The notes under the pieces were generated by a model, which had not been told where the DNA came from, made no database searches, and saw only the letters and a list, made by a program, of their open reading frames with translations. Below, piece by piece: positions 1-7,078 of a stretch of DNA of 26,421 nt (within the stretch, counting starts at the first letter, position 1; each line of letters begins with the position of its first letter). The translations under genes and the position numbers were made by a program. The DNA lies in IMG/VR virus record IMGVR_UViG_3300051212_001039, positions 1 to 26,421 of that record; one strand, given 5' to 3'. This DNA is from a virus.

Positions 1-551
1 GCTACAAGATTTTTAAAATTTGGATTTAAGTCACGAATAACATACTGTTCTGGCTTCTTTCCATCACTTTCATTAACAATGATTTTAACCATCTTACTAG
101 GATCGACATAAAACCATTTTTGTGTTTCAGGGTCACGAATAAACCAACTATCACCAAACTTAAATGTATTTCTTACTATACGAAAAAATCTTACATCAAA
201 TTGTTGTAGCTTAAACCACTGTTGTAAATACTCTCTAAGCACACGAATTTCTGTATTTGTAGCACGATCCTTAAAACTTAAACTAAATGTAGTATTATTT
301 TCTTTATTCTTTTGTGTACAAAACTCAGCAAGGATATCTAAAGCAGCATTAACTTCTGGATCCATGTCCATAGTGTCATACTGCATGTATCTTTCAATAC
401 GATTTGGTGTACCTACATAGATATCAGGTAGGAAACTACTATAATTACTACGTGCTGGTCCAGGTTTATTACCGTTATTAAACCCGCTTATGGGACTAAA
501 AGCATTTTGATTACTGGTATCTACTGGATTAAAATATCTACGCCAACTCAT
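1..551 (-). CDS. 20: Portal vertex protein of the head (gp20-like), N-terminal part only
   Basis: This is the first 183 residues of a T4 gp20-type portal protein; the rest lies beyond the left edge of the window. The portal is the dodecameric ring at one capsid vertex through which DNA is packaged and to which the tail neck attaches. The start is the ATG at 551, preceded by a good ribosome site (TAAGGA) that overlaps the stop codon of the upstream tape-measure-like gene, so the two are probably translated together. Recognisable signatures are ERYMQYDTMDMDPEVNAALD near residues 52-71, then ILAEFC, and later GDSWFIRDPE, where T4-like portals are conserved. The frame is open to base 1 with no stop. 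T4 gp20 is about 524 aa, so roughly a third is present. Identity is confident. Confidence 0.93.
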   Translation of the reverse strand, partial: MSWRRYFNPVDTSNQNAFSPISGFNNGNKPGPARSNYSSFLPDIYVGTPNRIERYMQYDTMDMDPEVNAALDILAEFCTQKNKENNTTFSLSFKDRATNTEIRVLREYLQQWFKLQQFDVRFFRIVRNTFKFGDSWFIRDPETQKWFYVDPSKMVKIIVNESDGKKPEQYVIRDLNPNFKNLV

Positions 552-560
552 GAAGTATCC

Positions 561-3500
561 TTACTTTTGATATAAATTACCACTTAAGGCACTCTTTGTG
601 GCAGCAACTTGACTCTTGCTTGATTCTTCCACTTTGGTTGATAATTTGTTCACGCTAGTATTTAATATTTCTAATGCCTTTACAACGTCATCTAGAGTTT
701 TACTACCAGTCTTAGCATCTGCTTTGCCTTCTTCTTTTTTACCATCTTTTTTATCTGCTTCTGCTTTGGCAGCTGCTTCTTTTTTGGCTGCTTCTTTTTT
801 GGCTGCTTCTTCTTTTTCCTTGCCCACTTCTTTGGCCATAGCCTGACCTTGTTGTTTAGGTTTGGGTATGGGCATACCATTAGGGCCAATAGTAAAATCC
901 CCAGCTCCTATTTCACTAAACTTAGCCTTTGAAGCAGAGTCATCATTCTTAGCCACAGGTTTAGCTTGGGGTAATGAAGATACTGCCTTATTCAAAGTTT
1001 CCGCTACACTGTCAAATCCTGCTACACTAGCATCACCTGGGCCGGCAGCATAGGCAGCATCCTCAGCTATAGAGCTCATAGTTTCAGGTAATTGTGAAGT
1101 AAGATCCTTCAATGCTTGATTAACATAATCATCTTCATCCTCAGCAAAGGCAGCATCCATTGATCCTTCACCTTGCTGTTCCTCATTGGCTTCTAACATT
1201 TGACTATCTGTTAGTCCTTGTATCTGATTTGTTAAATCTTCTAATGCGGCATATTCATCTTCGGCAAAAGCACTGTCCATTTCTCCACCAATGGCTTCAC
1301 CACCTTCACCATAATCATCTTCTTCAAATTCCTTAAGACCCTGTATCTGACTTGTTAAATCTTCTAGAGCTTGATATTCATCTTCGGCAAAGGCACTGTC
1401 CATTTCACCACCAACAGCATCGCCGCCATCACCATATTCATCTTCGGCAAAGGCACTGTCCATTGAACCTTCACCTTGTGGTTCTTCATTTAATTCTTCC
1501 ATGAACTTGTCACGAGAAGCAATGATACTATCAGTTAGTCCACCATAACTTTCAACTTGTGCCTTATTAGCTTCTTCTGTTTGTTCTAATATTTTAGCAT
1601 CTGATTCTTTTTTAGCTATTCCCAATGCTGCTTCTAATTCTTCTTGTTGTTCTAGATTAGACTTGAGATTATTCTGAGCTCTTATAACACCGTTTTCTGC
1701 TACTTTTAACTGAGCCTGTTCTTCTTCTGTTAATGCCCTTTCACTAGCCAAGGCCTTTAGTCCATCTACTTCACCTTGACGCTCTAAAAGTCTTTCTTCA
1801 ATTTCTGTTCTTCTCTCTGCCAATTCTGCCATTTCTTCAGTCTTGTCTCGCATACCTTGAACTGGCAGTGCTTCCTTCATATCCTCTTTGATTTTTTCAC
1901 TATTAGTCTTAACTTCTTCTTTAGCATCAGTTAATGGTGAAGTAATTGCCTTACCCATTTCTATACTGAGATTTTTAAATGCTTCTAAATTAGCAGTACT
2001 TGTAGCTATTTCTTCATCTGCTTGTGCTTTTAGATTTTTTTGAAAAGTCAACTCATTTTGCTCACGTTTAGTAAGAGTTTCAGTAGCAGCTTTTTTCTCT
2101 AAACCAACAATTTTTTGAGCAGCTTCGTCTCTAGTTTTAATCCAATGATCGTTATAATCCTGTTCTACTTTTATCTTAAACTTATTATTTTCCTGCGCTG
2201 CTTCTTCAGCATTACGACGAACTACTGTTTCCCCGCCACCTGTTGTAGTCTCTGTTTCAGTGGTTACACTTGGCATCTTACCGCCAGTAAGTAATTGACT
2301 CATGGAATTTTCTATGTTAGATCTCATAGATTCCATTTGTTTAATTGCTGCTTGACCTTCTGGGCTATTAGGATCTACATCTTTGCCATTAACTGTAACT
2401 CTAGTTTGTTGGGTCTCTGTTTTCTTTTCTTGTTCAACTTTTTTAGCTTCTATAGCATTATCCGCAGCACGTACACTGGCTTGAGTAGGCTGTTTAATCT
2501 CTGCTTGATCTTTCTTAGGCTCTTCTTTCTTTTCTTGTCCTGGTATAGTTAATTTTGCGCCGGCTAAAATCTTATTAGCATCCTTAATAGCAGGATTAGC
2601 CTTCATCAATTCTGCTACACTGGTTCCATATCGTTTGGCTAAACCACTAAGAGTATCTCCAGACTTGATCAATACTTCCTCTGCTACTTTACTGGCTTTT
2701 TCTGCTTTTGTTTCAGTTGGTTTAGTTTCTTCTTTCTTTTCTTCTTTCTTTTCTTCTTTCTTTTCTTCTTTCTTTTCTTCTTTCTTTTCTTCTTTCTTTT
2801 CAGCAGGCTTAGCAGCTTGCCCTGTAGCTTGAGTTGTTTCTGCTGGCTTTGTAGCTGTTCCTTGCTGGGGCTTAATTTCAACCTTGCCCATGTCTTTGGG
2901 CCAATTGGTAATTTCAACTTTGCTGATGCTAGTTCTTATTTCATTACCTATCTTAGATATATCTATGCCCTTACTTGCCTTACTTCCGCTGGTTGCTGCT
3001 TCTAACAGATTTTCTATACCTTTATTCTGTGCCCCAATCATAGTATTTTTCAATTGATCAGGTGTCATTACAGTTTCACCCTTTTTCAATTGTGCTACAA
3101 TATCAGTAGTCTCCGTCAACTGACCTGTCATTCCTAAAGTGCCTTCATGTCGCTTGGGTGGTTTATTAGCTTCATATTGATTATAAGTTTTTTCTAACCA
3201 CTCACCTACAGTCTTTGCACCTTCTACTACTTTGCCACCGACACCTATTACTGCTTGTTCTACACCACCTATACTAGTTTTAAGTCCAGTTTTTTCCATT
3301 AACGCTGGTATTTGATTAGCATAGTTTTCCTGCATCTTACCATTACTTTCAATGAATCTCTGAACTAATTGTTCATTTGTAAGTCCTGGTTGATTACCGC
3401 CTAATGTTCTACTGGCTTGTTGTGCTTCTTTTAAAATTCCTTTTTGTTCACTTTGTCTAGCAATGTCTCCAACACCTGTTATTACACCGGCACGAACATC

Positions 3501-4589
3501 CTGTAGTCTAGCATTGGCTGTTATCAATGTTTCAGTAAATGCATTTCGTTTTTGTTGTTCTGCTAGGATGGCTTCCTTTTGTTTAGCTAAGGCTGTAGTA
3601 ACATTTCCACTCTCATCGGCAAACTTTTTTAAACCATGATAAGCAGTATCATTTACTTCAACATTTTTTATAATTGTTTTGGCAGCATCACCTACACCAG
3701 TCGCAGCAATACTAAGTATTGCTCTATTTTTTTGATTCTCCATGTTAGCCACTTTGGCATTTTCCATGGCATCTTTGGCTGCTTCTACATTAGCATGGCT
3801 TAATTGTTTGGCACTCTCTGCTGTTTGTAAAGCAGCTTCACCAAACACTGACAATTGCATACGAGCTTCTTTACTGGTGGCAGTACCTGTGGCAAACATC
3901 TCCTTGAACACTTGTTCTTGACCCATGGCCTGAGCCTGTGCTAGTTGTTTACCGTATTCTTCTCTAGCTTTTTTCTCTGCGTCAGCACCTTGTTCAAGGC
4001 CAATCAATCTAAACTTGGCTTCTACCTGACCATCTACTTGTGCTTTTTTAAGTTTTTCCTCTTGCTCTCTACGACTTACACCTGTTAACTTGGCTATTAA
4101 ATCTAATTCTGTACCCAGTTCTGCTGCTGCCTTGGCTGTACGTGCCTGACCTTCTACAGTATTATCTGTTGAGGATTTTTGAAAACCTATTTGTGTGGCC
4201 AGTATTTCATTTAGGTCTTTACTGGTATAACCCATTTGTCTAAGGTTTTCAGTAAGACCACTCTCAAAGAATGCCTTGCTGAAATCACCAAATACCTTAG
4301 TACCTTGACTTACACTACCACCTAAACCACTAAATGCTTTACGATTATCTTCAACTACCTTGGCATATTCATCCATGCTCATACGAGCGTTGGCAGCTGC
4401 CACTCGTAGACCAATCATGTCATTATTAAAAGCGTTACCTGTATTGCTTAACTTGGTGAAAGTATCAGCCATAGAGGTAACTTCAGTTCCCAGTTTTCCA
4501 AACCCTGGGAGGAATTTACCTATAGCTCCGGCAACTTTACCAAATCCTTCAGCTACATCATTTGTCTTTTTTTGTTCAGGTTCTGCCAT
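561..4589 (-). CDS. Large LysM-containing tail protein, probably the tape measure protein
   Basis: A 1342-aa protein. The N-terminal third is alanine-rich and predicted helical. Near residues 495-515 there is a KKGETVMTPDQL segment like the 'KGE.V..P..L' motif common in phage tape measure proteins. Residues about 597-620 are a Lys-Glu tract encoded by a 12-bp tandem repeat. Residues about 637-683 form a LysM domain (SGDTLSGLAKRYGTSVAELM, ending in LTIPG), a peptidoglycan-binding fold. A long coiled-coil-like segment follows, then four acidic repeats of the MDSAFAEDE type (about residues 1043-1152), and an Ala-Lys-rich tail. Length, helical character and position beside gene 26 fit a tape measure that sets tail length and is ejected with the DNA. 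The start at 4589 has only a weak ribosome site (GGTAG). A late-type box lies about 40 bases upstream. The gene reads into portal gene 20 after a 9-base gap. It could instead be another large virion protein. Confidence 0.6.
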   Translation of the reverse strand: MAEPEQKKTNDVAEGFGKVAGAIGKFLPGFGKLGTEVTSMADTFTKLSNTGNAFNNDMIGLRVAAANARMSMDEYAKVVEDNRKAFSGLGGSVSQGTKVFGDFSKAFFESGLTENLRQMGYTSKDLNEILATQIGFQKSSTDNTVEGQARTAKAAAELGTELDLIAKLTGVSRREQEEKLKKAQVDGQVEAKFRLIGLEQGADAEKKAREEYGKQLAQAQAMGQEQVFKEMFATGTATSKEARMQLSVFGEAALQTAESAKQLSHANVEAAKDAMENAKVANMENQKNRAILSIAATGVGDAAKTIIKNVEVNDTAYHGLKKFADESGNVTTALAKQKEAILAEQQKRNAFTETLITANARLQDVRAGVITGVGDIARQSEQKGILKEAQQASRTLGGNQPGLTNEQLVQRFIESNGKMQENYANQIPALMEKTGLKTSIGGVEQAVIGVGGKVVEGAKTVGEWLEKTYNQYEANKPPKRHEGTLGMTGQLTETTDIVAQLKKGETVMTPDQLKNTMIGAQNKGIENLLEAATSGSKASKGIDISKIGNEIRTSISKVEITNWPKDMGKVEIKPQQGTATKPAETTQATGQAAKPAEKKEEKKEEKKEEKKEEKKEEKKEETKPTETKAEKASKVAEEVLIKSGDTLSGLAKRYGTSVAELMKANPAIKDANKILAGAKLTIPGQEKKEEPKKDQAEIKQPTQASVRAADNAIEAKKVEQEKKTETQQTRVTVNGKDVDPNSPEGQAAIKQMESMRSNIENSMSQLLTGGKMPSVTTETETTTGGGETVVRRNAEEAAQENNKFKIKVEQDYNDHWIKTRDEAAQKIVGLEKKAATETLTKREQNELTFQKNLKAQADEEIATSTANLEAFKNLSIEMGKAITSPLTDAKEEVKTNSEKIKEDMKEALPVQGMRDKTEEMAELAERRTEIEERLLERQGEVDGLKALASERALTEEEQAQLKVAENGVIRAQNNLKSNLEQQEELEAALGIAKKESDAKILEQTEEANKAQVESYGGLTDSIIASRDKFMEELNEEPQGEGSMDSAFAEDEYGDGGDAVGGEMDSAFAEDEYQALEDLTSQIQGLKEFEEDDYGEGGEAIGGEMDSAFAEDEYAALEDLTNQIQGLTDSQMLEANEEQQGEGSMDAAFAEDEDDYVNQALKDLTSQLPETMSSIAEDAAYAAGPGDASVAGFDSVAETLNKAVSSLPQAKPVAKNDDSASKAKFSEIGAGDFTIGPNGMPIPKPKQQGQAMAKEVGKEKEEAAKKEAAKKEAAAKAEADKKDGKKEEGKADAKTGSKTLDDVVKALEILNTSVNKLSTKVEESSKSQVAATKSALSGNLYQK
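1135..1463 (-). repeat. Four imperfect copies of an acidic MD(S/A)AFAEDE repeat within the tape-measure-like gene
   Basis: The coding sequence for MD-S/A-AFAEDE recurs at about 1135-1160, 1255-1280, 1378-1403 and 1438-1463. Copies 2 and 3 are also flanked by a second repeated block (ALEDLT.QIQGL), so the larger unit is roughly 40 residues. The nucleotide identity of the short core between copies suggests recent duplication or gene conversion. The repeats are glycine- and acid-rich and probably unstructured. Confidence 0.85.
2731..2801 (-). repeat. 12-bp tandem repeat, about six copies, encoding a Lys-Glu tract
   Basis: The plus strand repeats the 12-mer tctttcttttct from 2731, perfectly or nearly so to 2801. 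On the coding (minus) strand it reads as a KEEK-type tract. It sits directly before the LysM domain and probably acts as a charged flexible linker. The copy number is likely to vary by slippage between related phages. Confidence 0.9.
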
Positions 4590-4613
4590 ATTTTTCTACC
4601 AGAAATATGCGTT

Positions 4614-4621
4614 TATAAATA
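4614..4621 (+). promoter_or_regulatory. Late promoter box TATAAATA ahead of gene 26
   Basis: An exact match to the T4 late promoter consensus TATAAATA, 24 bases before the gene 26 start. T4 late promoters have only this -10 box and are read by RNA polymerase carrying gp55, which is encoded in this window. A GGAG ribosome site lies at 4637-4640. The expected transcript start is near 4628. Confidence 0.75.
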
Positions 4622-4628
4622 CACACAA

Positions 4629-4636
4629 TATTTATC
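4629..4636 (-). promoter_or_regulatory. Late promoter box GATAAATA ahead of the tape-measure-like gene
   Basis: On the minus strand this reads GATAAATA, one base from the T4 late consensus and identical to the box before gene 6 at 17164. It lies 39 bases upstream of the tape-measure start. It is interleaved with the plus-strand box at 4614-4621, so each promoter lies just inside the start of the other's transcript. Confidence 0.55.
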
Positions 4637-4645
4637 GGAGTTCTT

Positions 4646-5485
4646 ATGCCCCAAGGTAACCCTTTACAAAAGTATTTTAGACAGCCTAAAATCTACATTT
4701 CATTGCCCAGCAAGGGTGTTTATTATGAACGTGGAAGCTTTCAAGGCGATAGTGCTAATATGCCTGTTTATGGTATGACTGGCATGGATGAAATACTAAT
4801 GAAAACTCCTGACGCACTATTCAATGGTGAAAGCACAGTAAAAGTCATAGAAAGTTGCTGTCCATATATTCAAAATGCTTGGAAAATTCCCAGCATTGAT
4901 GTAGATTGTTTGTTAATTGCTGTAAGAATAGCCACATATGGTCCTAAAATGGACATAACACATCGTTGTCCTGCTTGTCAAAATGTCAATGATTATGAGA
5001 TTGATCTTAATCAAGTAATGGGGTATCTTCAAAGTCAAATTTTTGATGGTAAAATACAAGTAGGTGATTTAATTATTACTATTAGACCATTAAGATATGA
5101 GGAAGTTACAAAGTTTAATGTGGAAAATTATAAACTTCAAAAAATGTTATATCAACTTAGCCGAATGGAAAATAGCGGTAACGAAGATCAAACACTGAAA
5201 ACACAAGATAGCATCTATCAAAGAATCAGCGAAATGCAAGTAGAATTATTTGAAATCAGTATAGAAAATGTTCAACTACCAGATACTGTAGTTGATGATC
5301 CAGAGATGATTGGCGAATGGATTCGAAACAGTGACAAAGAATTTTATAAAAAAATTAAAGAAAAACTAGAAGCAAATAAACGCCAATGGGATATTCCTGA
5401 GCAAGAAGTACAGTGTGAAGAATGTAAACACAAGAGCCAAATCACTGTAAACATGGATCAAGCAAATTTTTTCGCCAGAAATTAA
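4646..5485 (+). CDS. 26: Baseplate hub / tail assembly protein, T4 gp26 family
   Basis: A 279-aa protein of the T4_baseplate (gp26/gp51) type. In T4 these proteins are needed for assembly of the central baseplate hub; they are probably catalytic or chaperone-like factors. Here it starts at the ATG at 4646 behind a CGGAG ribosome site and a late promoter. Family-like segments are the N-terminal PKIYISLPSKGVYY and the Cys-containing middle. Two CxxC pairs, C108/C111 (RCPACQ) and C257/C260 (QCEECK), look like the halves of a zinc ribbon. The final codons run over a slippery AAATTTTTTC (5464-5473), and the frame is extended in -1 by the next open frame. The location between the tape-measure-like gene and that extension supports a tail-assembly role. 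The family call is good; the precise T4 counterpart (26 rather than 51) is less certain. Confidence 0.83.
   Translation: MPQGNPLQKYFRQPKIYISLPSKGVYYERGSFQGDSANMPVYGMTGMDEILMKTPDALFNGESTVKVIESCCPYIQNAWKIPSIDVDCLLIAVRIATYGPKMDITHRCPACQNVNDYEIDLNQVMGYLQSQIFDGKIQVGDLIITIRPLRYEEVTKFNVENYKLQKMLYQLSRMENSGNEDQTLKTQDSIYQRISEMQVELFEISIENVQLPDTVVDDPEMIGEWIRNSDKEFYKKIKEKLEANKRQWDIPEQEVQCEECKHKSQITVNMDQANFFARN
5464..5473 (+). promoter_or_regulatory. Candidate programmed -1 ribosomal frameshift site
   Basis: In the gene 26 frame the codons here are gcA AAT TTT TTC. They contain two overlapping heptamers of the form X XXY YYZ: A AAT TTT (5464-5470) and T TTT TTC (5467-5473). A -1 slip at either leads into a frame that is open to 5706. 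The site is 10-19 bases before the gene 26 stop (5483-5485), as in lambda-type G/GT genes. I saw no strong hairpin immediately downstream. Confidence 0.6.
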
Positions 5486-5490
5486 TCTAT

Positions 5491-5706
5491 TTGCCGGACT
5501 CTGAGTTAGAAGAATTCCTTAAAAGCTACGACAATTCTGTTATGCAAATTAAGGATGATATATTTACACTAAGCTGGTATATGCGAGGTGGAGTGACAGC
5601 ACATGAATTATTTCATGTCTACAGCGCAGATGATAGACAAATACTTTCCGGTATAGTTAAAAATAATATTGAAATGACTAAGAGCAGTGGTCTACCTTTA
5701 CTTTGA
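5491..5706 (+). CDS. -1-frame extension of gene 26 (GT-like tail chaperone domain)
   Basis: An open frame with conserved-looking protein content (WYMRGGVTAHELF, DRQILSGIV, TKSSGLP). It has no ATG near its beginning; the first in-frame ATG is at about 5539. The listed start is a TTG at 5491 with no ribosome site, 6 bases after the gene 26 stop. The frame is open upstream to 5428 and so overlaps the slippery run at 5464-5473. Frameshifting would give a gp26 fusion of about 353 aa whose extension begins at about 5470. By analogy with lambda G/GT, this extension could recruit tape measure or tube subunits. An alternative is reinitiation at the TTG after gene 26 terminates. The stop overlaps the convergent downstream gene by 9 bases. 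No homology is known to me; the role is inferred from context. Confidence 0.6.
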   Translation: MPDSELEEFLKSYDNSVMQIKDDIFTLSWYMRGGVTAHELFHVYSADDRQILSGIVKNNIEMTKSSGLPLL

Positions 5707-6654
5707 TAAACTCTTACCCAATTGACCAGCTATAAAATTAGCAGCTATATCATCCACAGATCCACCACTGGTCATACCTTGAGCTACAGCACCGCCTATA
5801 TCACTGGCACTAGGGGTTGAACTTCCTGCCTTATCTTTTTCTTTTGATCCAGCAGCTGATTTTTCTTTATCTGCTTGTTGATTATCATCTTTAGGTATTA
5901 CACCTGCTACTTGAAGTCCGGCATATAAAAATTCACATAAATTCCATAACATCGTAGTGGCTGCACCTAATCCTTGTGTGACACTGGTACCTAACCAATC
6001 AGTGACTAATTTTATACCTTTTTCTGTAGTCAATAATCCAACTAGACTGGCAGCACTAACTTTTTGAAGAGCATCAATAACTAATTTTGTACTGGCTCCT
6101 GATTTGGCCACAGACTTGACAGGTATTTTGGTCATTAGGTGAGGGATAATTTTTGCCAAACCACCAGCAACCTTAGTCATACCTACAGCTACACCTGGAG
6201 CTAGAATTTGTGCAACCAATATTCCTCTTAGCTCATTTAATTTTACTTCATAGTCAGGTACAGGTGGGTTAGCATTATCCAAAACTTCTTTAGCAGCAAA
6301 ATAGTTTACTACAGCATCACCTAAATTGAATAACAAAACTATGTCCATTAAATCTTTACCCAAATTATTAGTAATAGTCCTAGCTACTTCAATTTTAGCT
6401 AATTCAAAAGCTCTTACAGAATTTTTAATATTCCATCTATGTAGAGTATTGCCTATAAGTGGAATGTTTTTCAAGTGAGCACTAGTACGAGCAGCACCAC
6501 GCATAGCACCAAATCTTGTACCATATTGACTAGCCACACTAGAAGGGTCAACTTTACTACCAACAGGTCGAACCAATCTAGCTAGTCCACGAGCAGCTAA
6601 TCCAAGTACTCCTTCATCCACTTTTTCTTCAGAGACGATCTCATAAATTTTCAT
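5698..6654 (-). CDS. Unrecognised hydrophobic protein with a capsid-targeting-like N-terminus
   Basis: A 318-aa protein with no family I recognise. The N-terminus MKIYEIVSEEKVDEG resembles the capsid-targeting peptides of T4 internal proteins (MKTYQEF-IAE), which the prohead protease removes after a hydrophobic-x-Glu site; VSE and VDE are candidate sites here. Hydrophobic helical stretches occur near residues 97-120, 145-175, 190-220 and 225-250, separated by polar turns. The last 60 residues are Lys/Ser/Gly/Asp-rich and low in complexity. The ATG at 6654 has no ribosome site and only a short space to a late-like AATAAATA box, so the message may be leaderless. The 3' end overlaps the plus-strand gene 26 extension by 9 bases. 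It could be an internal head protein injected with DNA, or a membrane-active virion protein. Confidence 0.75.
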   Translation of the reverse strand: MKIYEIVSEEKVDEGVLGLAARGLARLVRPVGSKVDPSSVASQYGTRFGAMRGAARTSAHLKNIPLIGNTLHRWNIKNSVRAFELAKIEVARTITNNLGKDLMDIVLLFNLGDAVVNYFAAKEVLDNANPPVPDYEVKLNELRGILVAQILAPGVAVGMTKVAGGLAKIIPHLMTKIPVKSVAKSGASTKLVIDALQKVSAASLVGLLTTEKGIKLVTDWLGTSVTQGLGAATTMLWNLCEFLYAGLQVAGVIPKDDNQQADKEKSAAGSKEKDKAGSSTPSASDIGGAVAQGMTSGGSVDDIAANFIAGQLGKSLSK

Positions 6655-6658
6655 ATGG

Positions 6659-6667
6659 TATTTATTA
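6659..6667 (-). promoter_or_regulatory. Possible late promoter box (TAATAAATA) at the 318-aa gene
   Basis: The minus strand reads TAATAAATA ending only 4 bases before the start codon at 6654. It shares the ATAAATA core with the other late boxes in the window. If it is used, transcription would begin at or very near the start codon. The closeness lowers confidence. Confidence 0.35.
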
Positions 6668-6671
6668 ATTG

Positions 6672-6697
6672 AGAGTGCGCTACGCTCACTCTTTTTT
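6672..6697 (+). terminator. Rho-independent terminator, plus strand (first hairpin)
   Basis: AGAGTG (6672-6677) pairs with CACTCT (6687-6692). An inner CG/CG pair with a CTA loop and a 2-base bulge extends the stem. It is followed by a run of six T (6692-6697). The orientation fits the plus-strand gene 26 transcript, whose RNA would run antisense through the whole 318-aa gene before ending here. Confidence 0.6.
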
Positions 6698-6731
6698 AGG
6701 ACTTATCGTCCTAAAAAGCTTTTTGTTTTTC
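6693..6731 (+). terminator. Second plus-strand terminator-like hairpin, overlapping the first
   Basis: A perfect 10-bp stem, TTTTTAGGAC (6693-6702) with GTCCTAAAAA (6708-6717), loop TTATC, followed by gcTTTTTgTTTTTc. Its 5' arm is the T-run of the first hairpin, so the two structures compete for the same bases. Confidence 0.55.
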
Positions 6732-6737
6732 TTAATA

Positions 6738-7078
6738 TTATGCAGATTGTGACGTCACTCTTCGCCCATCCGAGGGCGAAAGGAACATTATGCGAGTTGC
6801 TCAGTCCATAGCATTAGTGCATTACAGAGGCGGTTGTCCGGTACCTCGAGCACAGTCTTCAACAACGGCGGTTACTATACAGTATGCTATCACCATATAC
6901 TAACGTGCTTATTCAGCGTCTTTTAGCCTTGAATTCTGTTCAAACAGCCAAATCACGGCATTTAAGTGATCGTCATCCTTGCGGGTAGTGGCTGAGTACT
7001 CACTACGGCGGTGAGTTTTCCGTCCCTGCGACTCTGGGTCCAGGTATAGGGGCACTTGAAATTGGCCAGTGCCAAGCC
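6738..7078. other. GC-rich island of unknown function, with hairpins and no confident gene
   Basis: Hand counts give about 43-58% G+C per 60-base line between 6781 and 7080, clearly richer than the neighbouring genes. It contains a perfect 10-bp palindrome GTGACGTCAC (6749-6758), a 7-bp hairpin TTCGCCC/GGGCGAA (6761-6767 with 6774-6780), GTAGTG/CACTAC (6985-6990 with 7001-7006) and GGCACT/AGTGCC (7051-7056 with 7068-7073). Open frames with non-phage-like codon choice (CTC, CGG, GCG) occur on both strands. It could be a structured RNA, a decayed imported gene, or a set of very small genes. I recognised no tRNA, tmRNA or RNase P signature. Confidence 0.55.

Noticed and set aside
616-1053. Plus-strand open frames antisense to the tape-measure-like gene
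   Set aside because: They are antisense to repetitive Ala/Lys/Glu coding sequence, give Ser/Leu/Phe-rich low-complexity proteins, and have no ribosome sites.
2731-2801. CRISPR-like array
   Set aside because: The 12-bp units are contiguous with no spacers and keep the coding frame; this is an in-gene tandem repeat.
2684-2917. Lysine-rich minus-strand frame across the 12-bp repeat
   Set aside because: It is an alternative frame of the same tandem repeat inside the large gene; a period of 12 keeps all frames open.
5491-5493. TTG as an ordinary independent start for the gene 26 extension
   Set aside because: There is no ribosome site, and the frame is open upstream through a canonical slippery run; frameshifting explains it better, although reinitiation is not excluded.
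6738-7078. tRNA, tmRNA, RNase P RNA or group I intron in the GC-rich island
   Set aside because: I found no T-loop GTTCRANYC with acceptor pairing, no tmRNA tag frame, no RNase P conserved core, and no clear group I P/Q/R/S core by eye on either strand.
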